From an uncultured Muribaculum sp. (GTDB lineage Bacteria > Bacteroidota > Bacteroidia > Bacteroidales > Muribaculaceae), in the NCBI RefSeq assembly GCF_910583865.1, contig NZ_CAJTYX010000012.1, positions 1-64,000 of the forward strand: a stretch of 64,000 nt of DNA. Direction: 5' to 3'. A model generated the notes under the pieces. It was not told the DNA's origin and did not search any database. It worked only from the letters and a program-made list of their open reading frames with translations. Below are positions 1-9,166 of this stretch, one piece after another (the stretch's first letter is position 1; the number at the start of each line of letters is the position of its first letter). The position numbers and the translations under genes are program-made.

Positions 1-127
1 TGCCTTTCAAGATGTTGGACTCTCTGATTTATGGTTTAGCGGACAGTAATAATTACGGAATCTGAATTAATGACGCCTGACACCGTAGGTTACCCTAATC
101 GGATGCCGGAATTTTTTAGAGGTCGTA

Positions 128-157
128 CAAATGTATAACCTTTAAGTAACTCGCAAA
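128..157 (-). promoter_or_regulatory. Candidate Bacteroidetes promoter reading out of the window's left edge
   Basis: On the minus strand a TTTG (-33) at 154-157 is followed after 18 nt by TACATTTG (-7) at 128-135, matching TAnnTTTG. The -33 box lies inside the terminal repeat of the palindromic element. Its target gene would be left of position 1 and is not visible. Positions 1-127 contain no other feature I can support. Confidence 0.45.
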
Positions 158-361
158 AATTATTTCGCAGATGATAAATTCTAAAGCTTTATATTTCCGC
201 CGGAGAATTTTCGGTGCTTTCCGCTCTCTTCATCAGTCTTTTTCGCCGGCTCAAAAGCGCTTCGCGATAACATGTAGCTCGCTACACTCCCTCTTCATCG
301 AGCAAAAATCGCTCGAAAATTCTCTCGTCGTAAATATAAAATAATTTTTGCGAGTTACTTA
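143..361. repeat. Long palindromic (MITE-like) intergenic element
   Basis: A perfect 23-bp inverted repeat forms the ends (143-165 and 339-361). Inside it a second, imperfect arm pair (about 188-214 and 312-338) shares the core GAGAATTTTCG. The centre holds smaller hairpins at 274-285 and 298-316 and two copies of CTCTTCATC. There is no coding potential. The element lies beyond the 3' end of the GH85 gene. It resembles a non-autonomous mobile or palindromic repeat; a structured RNA or an invertible segment is less likely. Copy number in the genome is unknown from this window. Confidence 0.6.
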
Positions 362-367
362 TTCAAT

Positions 368-411
368 AAAAAACGGACGGGCGGAACCGAATATTTCGAT
401 GCCGCCCGTCC
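368..411 (-). terminator. Intrinsic terminator of the GH85 gene
   Basis: A perfect 10-bp GC-rich stem (375-384 with 402-411) is followed on the minus strand by G and a run of six T. It sits about 60 bp after the stop codon of the GH85 gene and closes the SusC-SusD-GH85 transcription unit. Confidence 0.85.
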
Positions 412-471
412 TGGGGTGTGCCATGAATAACTATTTAGATTATTTCATGTCGGGGAATTATGAAGTCATCG

Positions 472-3400
472 TTATTTCATGATCTTGGCGGAACGTGCCA
501 CCTGGCCGTTCTGCATCTTCACTACGTAAACGCCTGTGGCGAGATCGCCGAGGTCGAGGGTGTCGGCAGCGCTGACAAACTTGACGCAACGTCCGCTCAT
601 GTCGTAGATCCATGCCTTGTCGACGTTGGTGAAGTAAGCCACACCGTTGACAACCTTGACTGTCGATACGGTAACGTCACCGTCGATGTTCTCAACGGAA
701 GATGTGCCGTTGATGCCTTCGGGCTGCTCGGGTTCGCCCTGGTCGCGGTAGTCCTTATAGGTCTTGGCGGGCTGACGGTCATTCTCGTTGTCACCTACGA
801 TTTCAACGGGGAATTCGGTGCAGCAGCCTTTCCATACGCCGCCTGTCGGGCCGGGGTGTGCGCCCCATGCGTCAGACGATACGATTCTCAGGCGGGTAAC
901 GCCACGATGTGCGTCGGCGGGAACCTTAAAGGTGAAAGTAACGCCCGGATTGATGATTTCCATCACGCCCTTCTTGTTCTCTCCGAACTGGGCGACTGTC
1001 TCGTCGGCGTCACCGAAGGAGTAGTTGCCGTCATAGTCCATGTAGACGTAGCTGAGGTCGTAGCGCATAGAGTTGCCGGAGTTGGCTGTGTTGGAGTTGT
1101 CAAGACCCTTGGCGGTGATTGTGATTTCCTGACCCTGGGCAACCTTCAACACGTGATCCTTTGCGAAATAGTAGTTGTTTTCGTCAGCGGGATTGGTAGC
1201 GGCGGTGTAATTGAGATTCTGGGTTGCACCGGTAGTGGTAATCTTCTCCCAATATACGCCTGCAAGGATATTTTCAATTGTCTGTCCGCCGAGGTTGGCC
1301 ATATAGACATCTCCGTAGGGGTTCTCTTCCTTGAGTTCGGGAAGTTCGCCTGCCGAGTGGGGTACTTCAACCCATTGTACGGGAGAATAGGACTTGAGGT
1401 CGACAGACACAGCGCGCACGCCGATGAAAGCATTGGTGGCCTGGGTGATGGGGAGGTTGCCGATATATGTGGCCCACTGTGCGGTACGGCCGATTTCCTT
1501 TACCTTGCCATCGTTGCCTTCCTTGTAGAATACTTCGAAGTGGTCGATGTTGACCTCGTCGTTGTAGACCATGCCGAACTTGTCGATGGATGTGTTGTAG
1601 CCGGTGTGGTCAGGCTCCCAGTTGAGCTTAACGGAGAGCGACTTGGTGTACTCTTCCTTTACCTCTACGATGAAAGAGTTCTCCTTGATATTGGCGGGAG
1701 CCACCTTGAAGTCGTCGCTGATGTTGAGTTTGCCTACGAGCATCTTATAGCCTTCGTCGGAAGAGAGAACGCGGAGACCGATGTACTCGATCACGTCATC
1801 CTTGGCGAGTCCGCTTACGGCGAGTTCCTTGGCTTCCCAAGTGGTGCCTTTGAGTTCACCTACGGGAACCTCGATCCAGTTGTCAGAACCCTCTTTCTTG
1901 AGGATGACGGCGAGGTTGGAAGCGCCTGCAGCGCCCTTGACTGCGATATTGACCTTTACGTTGCCTGCAGAAGCCTTGAGGGCTGTGCGGTAGAGCACGA
2001 TGTCGTTGCCGGAAGCGGTAGCGCCGGAAAGACGGATGCAGGAGCCGCCTACGTAGGCATCCTCGTGGGTGAAGCGCACGTCGATGTCGTTGGCATATGA
2101 CTTCATGTCACCCTTCTTGGTTACGAGCCAGCGGTAGGTGGGCACGATGTCCTGCATAGACATATTGTACCATGAGCCTGCTGCTACTTTTCCCTTATAT
2201 AAGTAAGCCTCGCCGTTACCGAGGTTGAAGTGTGTCTCGAAGGGGAGGTTGCCACCGATAGCGGTGCGTTCGGGGAACATGGATGCGAAGCCCGGGGAGT
2301 TTTTGAGCTGAGTTTCCACAAGTTCAGCGGATGCAACCTCAAAGTCACCCCATGCATTGTTGATGGCGGGGCGGTTAAGCGGGTTGCGGTTGGCTCCGGA
2401 GAATGCCTTTTCCAGAAGAATCTGGTAGTTGGACTGTACATTCAGAGGATCCGAACCTGCACGGAACTGGAAGAAGCGGCTCTGGTCATGCTCGCCCCAG
2501 ATACAGATATTCATTGCCTTTCTCTCGTCAGTATTCATCTCAGTCCAATAGTCATTGGAGAGACCTACGAGAAGCTGTCCCTGATAGATGCCGTCAAGTG
2601 GCAGCCCGTGCTTTTCTACAGCTTGCAGAGAAGAAGCCACTGTACGATATGCAAGTTTGTTGCCTGAGTAGTTGAGCATGCAGTCGTAAATCTTGCCTTT
2701 CTCGGCTGAACCGTAAAGATATTCCATATATGATTCGGATGCGCCGGCATTCTGGGTATATTGTCCTATACCGAAACCTTCAATCTCAAGTTCACGGGCA
2801 ATTTTGCTGACTTCGGCATGGAAGTTTACCCAGTCATCTGTACGCCAGGTAGTGCCTTCTTGATTGTAGTTGTAACCGTCGCAACCGAAGAATGCGGCAG
2901 CATTGACGAATGCGCGTGCATACTTGTACGAGCCGTCCTCGTTCTTGGTGGAAATGAATTTCTGGAAAGCACCCTCGGAGCCATCATCGTTCCAACTTTC
3001 GAAGAACTTGATACCGCCATAGATGCGCGTACCGTTCTTGTGGGCTGCGTCGACCCATGAGCCTGGAGCCATAAGGAAGCCATAGTTCCATGAACCGAAG
3101 ATGTTGGTGTAGTTCCACATCGAGAATACGTCGTTGTCAAATTTTGTGGAGGGGTATCCGCCGAGATTCTTGCCGTAGCCTGCGGGGAGGTTGCACCAGA
3201 GTAGACGGTCATGGTTGATGTCGGAAACCACGTCTTTAGATGCGTCCTTGTAGGTGGGGCGCTGACGTGAGTGCGAACGAACGAATTCGAGGTCGAATGT
3301 CAGACCGATAGCTTCGAATTCAGCCTTGGTGGGATAGTTGCGTCCCTGGTCCCATGCCTTGGAGAAGAGTTCGAGTACCTGCTCGTTGGCCCACGGTGAC

Positions 3401-3498
3401 TGGTCGTAGACACTCTCCGAAGATTCCTGGGCCATCATAGGGCTTGCGAACATCAACGGAGTCAGGAACACCGGACTTAGAAGAAAAGATCTTTTCAT
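472..3498 (-). CDS. Secreted GH85 endo-beta-N-acetylglucosaminidase with T9SS sorting domain
   Basis: Predicted to cut the GlcNAc-beta-1,4-GlcNAc core of N-glycans, at the cell surface or outside the cell. A signal peptide (about 1-23) is followed by a GH85-like barrel (about 60-400). The family motif N-x-E is visible as DGYNYNQEG, with Asn212 stabilising the oxazolinium intermediate and Glu214 as acid/base. Beta-sandwich and Fn3-like regions follow. The last ~75 residues are a type A C-terminal sorting domain (YDMSGR, then GVYVV near the end) typical of type IX secretion cargo. The gene follows SusC and SusD on the same strand after a 177-bp gap with a structured repeat. That context points to glycoprotein N-glycan foraging. 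The family call rests on the active-site motif and surrounding aromatic segments; the exact glycan specificity cannot be read. Confidence 0.87.
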   Translation of the reverse strand: MKRSFLLSPVFLTPLMFASPMMAQESSESVYDQSPWANEQVLELFSKAWDQGRNYPTKAEFEAIGLTFDLEFVRSHSRQRPTYKDASKDVVSDINHDRLLWCNLPAGYGKNLGGYPSTKFDNDVFSMWNYTNIFGSWNYGFLMAPGSWVDAAHKNGTRIYGGIKFFESWNDDGSEGAFQKFISTKNEDGSYKYARAFVNAAAFFGCDGYNYNQEGTTWRTDDWVNFHAEVSKIARELEIEGFGIGQYTQNAGASESYMEYLYGSAEKGKIYDCMLNYSGNKLAYRTVASSLQAVEKHGLPLDGIYQGQLLVGLSNDYWTEMNTDERKAMNICIWGEHDQSRFFQFRAGSDPLNVQSNYQILLEKAFSGANRNPLNRPAINNAWGDFEVASAELVETQLKNSPGFASMFPERTAIGGNLPFETHFNLGNGEAYLYKGKVAAGSWYNMSMQDIVPTYRWLVTKKGDMKSYANDIDVRFTHEDAYVGGSCIRLSGATASGNDIVLYRTALKASAGNVKVNIAVKGAAGASNLAVILKKEGSDNWIEVPVGELKGTTWEAKELAVSGLAKDDVIEYIGLRVLSSDEGYKMLVGKLNISDDFKVAPANIKENSFIVEVKEEYTKSLSVKLNWEPDHTGYNTSIDKFGMVYNDEVNIDHFEVFYKEGNDGKVKEIGRTAQWATYIGNLPITQATNAFIGVRAVSVDLKSYSPVQWVEVPHSAGELPELKEENPYGDVYMANLGGQTIENILAGVYWEKITTTGATQNLNYTAATNPADENNYYFAKDHVLKVAQGQEITITAKGLDNSNTANSGNSMRYDLSYVYMDYDGNYSFGDADETVAQFGENKKGVMEIINPGVTFTFKVPADAHRGVTRLRIVSSDAWGAHPGPTGGVWKGCCTEFPVEIVGDNENDRQPAKTYKDYRDQGEPEQPEGINGTSSVENIDGDVTVSTVKVVNGVAYFTNVDKAWIYDMSGRCVKFVSAADTLDLGDLATGVYVVKMQNGQVARSAKIMK

Positions 3499-3556
3499 GT
3501 TGGTTGATGATTGGGTTAATTAATTGGTTAAAAGATTTAAGATATATCATCTACGA

Positions 3557-3637
3557 TGTGGGGATGCACCGGGTGTGTATTCGCTTTCCGGATCATGCGC
3601 TCGGGTTTGTCGCGGATGCACCGGGGTGCATCCCTAC
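3557..3637. repeat. Structured repeat between susD-like and GH85 genes
   Basis: The word GGATGCACC occurs at 3562-3570 and again at 3614-3622, where it is followed at once by its reverse complement (3625-3633). Two folds compete: a tight hairpin at 3614-3633, or a longer pairing of 3557-3570 with the copy at 3625-3637. It lies in the transcript between SusD and the enzyme gene, where it could trim or attenuate expression. No U-tract follows. Confidence 0.5.
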
Positions 3638-3675
3638 ACCGCAAATCGATGTATTTGTCTTTGTTGAATGGTTGT

Positions 3676-5481
3676 TTAGAAATTTGGGGTTTCTTTGTCC
3701 CAGAACACGCGCGTAGCCTGCTTGTCAGGACCGCCGAGAGCTGCTATACCGGTGTTGGCGATGTCGTCATGTCCGGCCTGGAGGTCGCCATGGGGGAGGG
3801 GCATGCGGCGGATAAGGTCTCCGTCGTTGAGCGAGCCGTCGCCGAGAGTGGGATTGAGTACCGGGAAGGTCTTGGGATATCCGGTACGACGCATATCAGT
3901 CCAGGCTTCGTAGCTGTAGGGGAATATGGCGATATATTTCTGTGTGATGATTTTCTCGAGTTTGGTCTCGCTGTCATCGCTGTCGTTCCACTTCACGCCG
4001 ATTTTGGTCACGCTCTCGATGTCGTTGTTGGAGTCCATCGGATCGACATACTTGTAAGCGGTCGGAGTCTCTACGGCCATGTAGTCGTCGAGATATGTTT
4101 CATAATTTCCTGTAGGATATCCGAAGCGGTCGCCGCAGTCGCCATTCTTGATGCCGCGTTCGTAGAAGAATTGCGGGGTGCCGCCCATGGCCCATCCTCG
4201 GAGAGCTCCTTCGGCACGGAGGAAATCTACCTCAGCCCATTTCATGGCGTAGATGTTCATGAACTCGAAATCTTCACCGGTAAACTGTGAATAGGCCACA
4301 CGGGGATTGGCGTAATATTGCTGGCCGTTCAGCATGCGTACGCCTGCACGCAATCCATAGATTCCGGAGTTTTTCTCCACATCTCCAATATTATCGGTGT
4401 TTTTTGCAATCAGATAGTGGATGTACGGATGGTTAAGTGATGATAAAATACTTACGAAAGATGCGTTTACGCGGCAGTCGTTCCATGATGACATGATTGC
4501 TTTCAACGGATGGGCATTGAAGAAGTTGGTGGTGGAGTTCAGTCCGACTTCCTGGGACTTATCCTCAACTACTCCCGATGCAACAGCCTCTTCCGCTATT
4601 CTCTGGGCCTCGGCGGCATCGACTTTCACAAGGTGCATTGCCATACGGAGCTTGATGGAGTTGGCAAAGCGTTTCCATGTGGAGATCTGCTTGTCCTGGG
4701 TGATGATGTCGTTCATCGAGAGGATGCTGTTGATCTCATCCTTGTACCACTGCGGACGGTTGGGGAAGTTGTCGAATACGGCAACTATATCATCGATGTT
4801 CTTGATGATGGAGGTATAGATGGTGTATCCGTCGTTGAATGCGAACGGGTTGGTCTCTTTGTTGCTCTTGTGGTCCTGGTATGCGATAGAGCCATAGAGG
4901 TCGGTGCACTCCTGTGCGGCTATGTCAAACAGCAGCAGGCCGATAGCCTTGATTTCTACAAGATTGTTGGTGGCATCGTTGTTGAGGAGGTTTCCGAGGT
5001 TGTTCTTCATTGAGAGGAACCGTCCGTGGGGCCCTTCGCAGAAGTTGCGCTTGTAGCTGTAGGTGGTCTCGAAACTACCGCCCCAGCTTTGGTCGCAGGT
5101 TGTATAGCCGGCATAGGCATCGGTAGTCAGGCTGTAGACATACTGCCACTGGTGTTCTGCCGGTGGGTTGCCGTCCTTACCGCCCATAAGATAGTATTGG
5201 GCGGTAATTAGCATGTCTACATCATTTTTGATTTCGTTTTTGGCAGCTGCAAAATTCGTTTTTGCAGCAACGAAAGCTTCATACCCTTCGCTGCCTTCTT
5301 GAACTTCAGCGGGTATTTCCTTGATTTCGAGGTTGTCGGCGTCACCGTGAAGCGGCTCCGGACGTACGTTTACGTCTTTTTCCTTATTGAACTCGTCGGA
5401 GGGAGTGTCGAAGTCCAAGCAAGACGAGAATGCAACAAGAGGGAGTGTCGCGAACGCGTATTTTATAATATTGATTTTCAT
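3676..5481 (-). CDS. SusD/RagB family nutrient-binding outer-membrane lipoprotein
   Basis: Surface glycan-binding lipoprotein that caps its partner SusC transporter. The N-terminus carries a lipoprotein signal with lipobox AFSSC (lipidated Cys21). The rest is a 580-residue alpha-helical SusD-like fold. C-terminal landmarks typical of this family include segments near KWAEVDFLRAEGALRGW and YSYEAWTDMRRTGYP. The length (601 aa) suits the SusD-like_2 branch. It starts 23 bp after the SusC gene and precedes the GH85 gene, so all three probably share one transcript. The ligand is inferred from the enzyme to be an N-glycan or a fragment of one. Confidence 0.93.
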   Translation of the reverse strand: MKINIIKYAFATLPLVAFSSCLDFDTPSDEFNKEKDVNVRPEPLHGDADNLEIKEIPAEVQEGSEGYEAFVAAKTNFAAAKNEIKNDVDMLITAQYYLMGGKDGNPPAEHQWQYVYSLTTDAYAGYTTCDQSWGGSFETTYSYKRNFCEGPHGRFLSMKNNLGNLLNNDATNNLVEIKAIGLLLFDIAAQECTDLYGSIAYQDHKSNKETNPFAFNDGYTIYTSIIKNIDDIVAVFDNFPNRPQWYKDEINSILSMNDIITQDKQISTWKRFANSIKLRMAMHLVKVDAAEAQRIAEEAVASGVVEDKSQEVGLNSTTNFFNAHPLKAIMSSWNDCRVNASFVSILSSLNHPYIHYLIAKNTDNIGDVEKNSGIYGLRAGVRMLNGQQYYANPRVAYSQFTGEDFEFMNIYAMKWAEVDFLRAEGALRGWAMGGTPQFFYERGIKNGDCGDRFGYPTGNYETYLDDYMAVETPTAYKYVDPMDSNNDIESVTKIGVKWNDSDDSETKLEKIITQKYIAIFPYSYEAWTDMRRTGYPKTFPVLNPTLGDGSLNDGDLIRRMPLPHGDLQAGHDDIANTGIAALGGPDKQATRVFWDKETPNF

Positions 5482-5504
5482 ATCGATTAATCTGATGATG
5501 GAGA

Positions 5505-8500
5505 TTAGAACTCAAGTTTGAGATTGATACCGTAGGAGCGGGCCGAAGGCATGTTGAAGATGTCAAATGCACCGAGGCCGTTCTTGGTGGAGAGGGCGAT
5601 GTCTGGGTCGGAGGGGCAATCCTTGTAGATGAAGAAGAGGTTGCGTCCTACAGCCGATAGGGTAAGGCCCTTGATTGCGCCGTGGAAGAGGTCGCGCATG
5701 GTATAGCTTATAGATACCTCGCCGAGACGGAAGTTGGTGGCGTCGTAGACATATTCGGAGGCGATTGTCTGGCCGCCAACGGTGTTGTAGTAGTCCTCGA
5801 TGGGTACGAGAGTGCCGTGGGCCATCATACCGGGCTTGCGGGTCTGGCCGTCTGACGAAACCCATGTCAGCTTCTCGGGATTTGCCTCATAGGCGAGACG
5901 TGCATCGGCTGTGCGCTGCGAGATACCTGCCTGGTCGAGATATGCCTCGGTGAGCGAGATGAACTTGCCGCCGATACGGCCCGAGATAAGGAAGTAGAGC
6001 GAGAGGTCTTTCCAACGCACGGTGTTGGACCATCCGAGGTTCCACTTCGAGTTCATGTTGCCAAGGTAAATGTAGGAGTTGCTGCTTTTTACAGGTGTTC
6101 CGGCCTGGGGATCGATGTAGATCGAGCCGTCATCGTTGCGGCGGAAGTCGAGGGCGTAGATGTCGCCGTATGAGCCGCCCTCTTCATAGCGCACTGCAAT
6201 AGAATTGTTGGCTATGAGCTGCTCCATCTTGGAGGGGTTGCCCTGCTCGTCCTTGAAGGTCTTTTCAATCTTGTTGTCGTTGTACGCCACGTTGAATCCG
6301 GTTTTCCATGTCCAGTCGCGTCCGGCAAGGATATTGTAGGAGATCGATGTCTCTATACCACGGTTGCGGATGCAGCCGGTGTTGACCGGTTTCGATTTGC
6401 CGCCGGTGGTGGCTGCGAGGAAGTAGCTGTTGGTTAGCTTGGTGTCGTAGTAGGTGAGATCCCAGTTGAGGGTGCTGTTGAAGAGCGAGATGTCGTAGCC
6501 CGCTTCGAACGATTTCGATTTCTCCGGACGTGGATTGTCGAAGTAGCCGTAGGTGGAGGTGGCCAGTGCGCCGGTGACGAGGTTGGCAGAGCCTTTCGAG
6601 AACACCTCGTTGGGGATTGAGTTACCTACTTCGGAGTAGGATGCGCGGAGCTTGAGGTGGGTGATGACCTCCGGGAGCTTCAGATAGCGGTGCACGAGGG
6701 TATTTGCGCCGAGCGACCAATAGCCGTAGTGGTCGGGTGTGCCACGGTCGGCGAACTGCTTGAACGAACGGTACCAGTCGATACGGTAGCTTCCTTCAAG
6801 ATATACCATGTCTTTCCATCCGAGCTGTCCGGTGAAGAACCAGCCCTTGTCCCAGTTGGAGGAACGGCCGTAGGAAGCCCCGTTGCCACCCGACCAGCGT
6901 GCGGTGGGGTCGAAGTAGTTGACGAGGGTCGGCATCTTGCGCATCGAGAGCGGCTCGAAGTAGGTGGCTTGCGTCCATATCTTCTGTGTTGTGCCCTTTA
7001 CGGTGTGGCCTACCCAACCTGTGGATGCGGATACGGAGAGTGCCTCGGCGAAAGTCTTGTTGTAGCTGGCCATCACGTCGACATACCAGTCGTTGCTTGA
7101 GTAGATGTCTTGGCCGTAGATACCGAAGTCCTCCATCTGGGCCACATTCTGGGTGGTCGCATAGCGTCTTGTTTCGCCCTGGAACTTGGAGCGGTCGACG
7201 TTAAGACGACCCTGCACCATGAGTCCGGGTATGATCTCGTAGCTTATTACGGCCGATCCATAGACGCGCTCCTCGGTCTGCTGTCCGCGGTTCATGTTGG
7301 TGAGCCAGTAAGGGTTGTTGTTTCCTGCTGCATTGTATGCCCAAAGCTGCTGAGGGCCTTCGAGCATCGTACGTCCGATCACGGTCTTTCCGGTCTTGTC
7401 AAGATAGGAGATGTCGTTCGACTCCCACTTGCCGTTCCAGTCGACATAGTTGTCGCGGTAGTAGTCCATATCCACGTTGCCGGGCACACGGTAGAGGTCG
7501 TAGAGCGGGTTCATAACCGTGCCACCGCCGGGACGGTTCTTGTTCTTCGCATAGACATAGTTGATCGAGAGGTCGATCTTCAGCTTGTTGTCGAGGAGGT
7601 TGTAGTTCTGACGGAAAGAGAATGTGTTGCGGTTGTAGGAGTTGTTGGGCATCATTCCTTCCGAGTTGGAGTTGGCGTAGGAGAAGTATGAACGTACTTT
7701 TTCAGTACCGCCGGAGATAGAGAAGGAGTTGTTCCATGTGGTTCCGGTGCGGAAGAAGTCATCCACGTGGTCGGAGGTGGTGTTGCGCAGTTTGGCGTTT
7801 GCGTAGGCAAGTTCGGCATCGGTGTATGTTCCGATTTTCTTGCCCCATGCTCCGAGGCGCATACCATTTGCTTCGCCGCTGGAGTTCAATGTGACCAATG
7901 AGCCGTAGACGCTCTGCAGGTCGGGAGTAGAGAGGGGCTTGTCGAAAGTGACGTTGGAGTTGACCGTGATGCTGATCTTGCCTTCCTTGCCTTTCTTGGT
8001 TGTGATCATGAGCACACCGTTGGCGGCAGCCGAGCCGTAGAGTGCGGCGGCGTTGGCGCCTTTGAGCACGTTGATGCTCTCGATGTCGTCGGGGTTGATT
8101 AGCGAAAGGGCGTCGCCGCCTTCGGATGAGCCGGAGTATCCGAGACCGCTACCACCATCCCAGTTTGATTCGGCGGCCTTGCCTACCTGGTTTGTCATGG
8201 GGATGCCGTCGACCACGATAAGCGGGCTGTTGTTGCCCATCACCGACTTGTTGCCTCGGAGAAGGATCTTGGATGTACCGCCCGCACCGCCTGCGCTCTG
8301 GGTGATGGTGACACCTGACACCTTGCCGTTGAGCGAGTTGACGAAGTTGGCATCCTGCACTTTCATGAGGTCGTCGCCCTTGATTTCCTGGGTGGCGTAG
8401 GTCAGCGATGATTCTTTGCGCTGGATACCCATGGCGGTCACAACGACCTCGTCGAGCAGCTGGCTGTCCTCTTTCAGAACCACGTGCAGCGGAGTGCCGT

Positions 8501-8753
8501 TTTCAACTTTGATTTCCTGGGTAGCGTAGCCGATATAGCTGAACACAAGGGTGTTTCCCTTGTTGAGTTTGATGGAGAAATTACCGTCGATGTCGGTAGC
8601 CGTTCCGTTTGATGTACCTTTTACCATCACACTGACGCCAATCAACGGTTCATCAGTTCCATCGTAGACAGTTCCCGTTGCGGTGATGGCATCCTGAGCC
8701 CAACCGATGAGGGGAAGCAGCATTAACGCAGAAATAAGCAGACGTTTTATCAT
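5505..8753 (-). CDS. SusC/RagA family TonB-dependent outer-membrane transporter
   Basis: TonB-dependent importer for oligosaccharides too large for porins. The order is: signal peptide (about 1-19), carboxypeptidase-regulatory-like beta domain (about 24-105, with the typical PLIGVSVMVKGT segment), TonB-box region (LDEVVVTAMG), plug domain (about 115-255, with LLRGNKS and PLIVVDGIPM), then a ~800-residue beta-barrel ending in aromatic Phe. The length of 1082 aa is normal for SusC. The promoter is about 90 bp upstream. No anti-sigma factor, hybrid two-component sensor or SusR homologue lies next to it in the window. Confidence 0.95.
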   Translation of the reverse strand: MIKRLLISALMLLPLIGWAQDAITATGTVYDGTDEPLIGVSVMVKGTSNGTATDIDGNFSIKLNKGNTLVFSYIGYATQEIKVENGTPLHVVLKEDSQLLDEVVVTAMGIQRKESSLTYATQEIKGDDLMKVQDANFVNSLNGKVSGVTITQSAGGAGGTSKILLRGNKSVMGNNSPLIVVDGIPMTNQVGKAAESNWDGGSGLGYSGSSEGGDALSLINPDDIESINVLKGANAAALYGSAAANGVLMITTKKGKEGKISITVNSNVTFDKPLSTPDLQSVYGSLVTLNSSGEANGMRLGAWGKKIGTYTDAELAYANAKLRNTTSDHVDDFFRTGTTWNNSFSISGGTEKVRSYFSYANSNSEGMMPNNSYNRNTFSFRQNYNLLDNKLKIDLSINYVYAKNKNRPGGGTVMNPLYDLYRVPGNVDMDYYRDNYVDWNGKWESNDISYLDKTGKTVIGRTMLEGPQQLWAYNAAGNNNPYWLTNMNRGQQTEERVYGSAVISYEIIPGLMVQGRLNVDRSKFQGETRRYATTQNVAQMEDFGIYGQDIYSSNDWYVDVMASYNKTFAEALSVSASTGWVGHTVKGTTQKIWTQATYFEPLSMRKMPTLVNYFDPTARWSGGNGASYGRSSNWDKGWFFTGQLGWKDMVYLEGSYRIDWYRSFKQFADRGTPDHYGYWSLGANTLVHRYLKLPEVITHLKLRASYSEVGNSIPNEVFSKGSANLVTGALATSTYGYFDNPRPEKSKSFEAGYDISLFNSTLNWDLTYYDTKLTNSYFLAATTGGKSKPVNTGCIRNRGIETSISYNILAGRDWTWKTGFNVAYNDNKIEKTFKDEQGNPSKMEQLIANNSIAVRYEEGGSYGDIYALDFRRNDDGSIYIDPQAGTPVKSSNSYIYLGNMNSKWNLGWSNTVRWKDLSLYFLISGRIGGKFISLTEAYLDQAGISQRTADARLAYEANPEKLTWVSSDGQTRKPGMMAHGTLVPIEDYYNTVGGQTIASEYVYDATNFRLGEVSISYTMRDLFHGAIKGLTLSAVGRNLFFIYKDCPSDPDIALSTKNGLGAFDIFNMPSARSYGINLKLEF

Positions 8754-8803
8754 GCGATTTAAGTTATGTGATAATTAATATTGGAATTTAAAATGTTTAG
8801 TGT

Positions 8804-8817
8804 TTTCCCTCGGGAAA
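8804..8817. other. Small palindrome in the SusC leader
   Basis: TTTCCC and GGGAAA arms separated by two bases lie in the ~90-nt 5' untranslated region of the SusC gene. It may form a short leader hairpin. No function is shown. Confidence 0.3.
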
Positions 8818-8843
8818 GTCCGGAGTTGTTCACTTGATGTCTG

Positions 8844-8851
8844 CAAATATA
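8844..8851 (-). promoter_or_regulatory. Promoter (-7 box) of the SusC-SusD-GH85 unit
   Basis: The minus strand reads TATATTTG, an exact match to the Bacteroidetes -7 consensus TAnnTTTG. The -33 region is weak (TTTC-like). A run of seven G lies just upstream (8877-8883). The remaining sequence to 9050 is AT-rich with no gene. Confidence 0.65.
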
Positions 8852-9054
8852 AGATAAAATTTTTAACGAAATTTCACCCCCCCTATTCTTTTTAACGTTA
8901 ATTAACCGAATTAAGTCTACATGTTAAATAATATTTTTAAAAATGTGCATTTTGATAGTAAATTTTTTATGAATTATGGTTTGACTTATTTTTTGCAGGA
9001 GGATATTCCGGATAAAACCGGGATATGTGTTTCAGCGACTTGGAATGACATATA

Positions 9055-9121
9055 GATGCGACGCTGCCGTGTCGCATCATGGATTGCTTATCAGCATTTT
9101 ACCCTATGCAACACGGCAGCG
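9055..9121. repeat. Overlapping, mutually exclusive hairpins after the phosphoesterase gene
   Basis: An 8-bp perfect hairpin (9055-9062 with 9071-9078) shares its arm with an 11-bp perfect inverted repeat (9062-9072 with 9111-9121). Only one can form at a time. They lie 46-112 bp beyond the stop codon of the metallophosphoesterase gene. They may end or stabilise the eight-gene transcript, though no long U-tract follows. Confidence 0.45.
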
Positions 9122-9166
9122 CCGCGTAGTCGGATATTTTACCGGAGTGGAGAGTTGCCCGGTAAA

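Noticed and set aside
143..361. Invertible (phase-variable) promoter segment
   Set aside because: The internal sequence is itself largely palindromic and I see no outward promoter inside that would switch; only one flank has a -7 box. Not excluded without reads.
460..2100. 546-codon open frame on the plus strand opposite the GH85 gene
   Set aside because: It is an antisense shadow. The minus-strand frame has a signal peptide, catalytic motif and sorting tail; the plus frame is Val/Gly-rich without domain structure.
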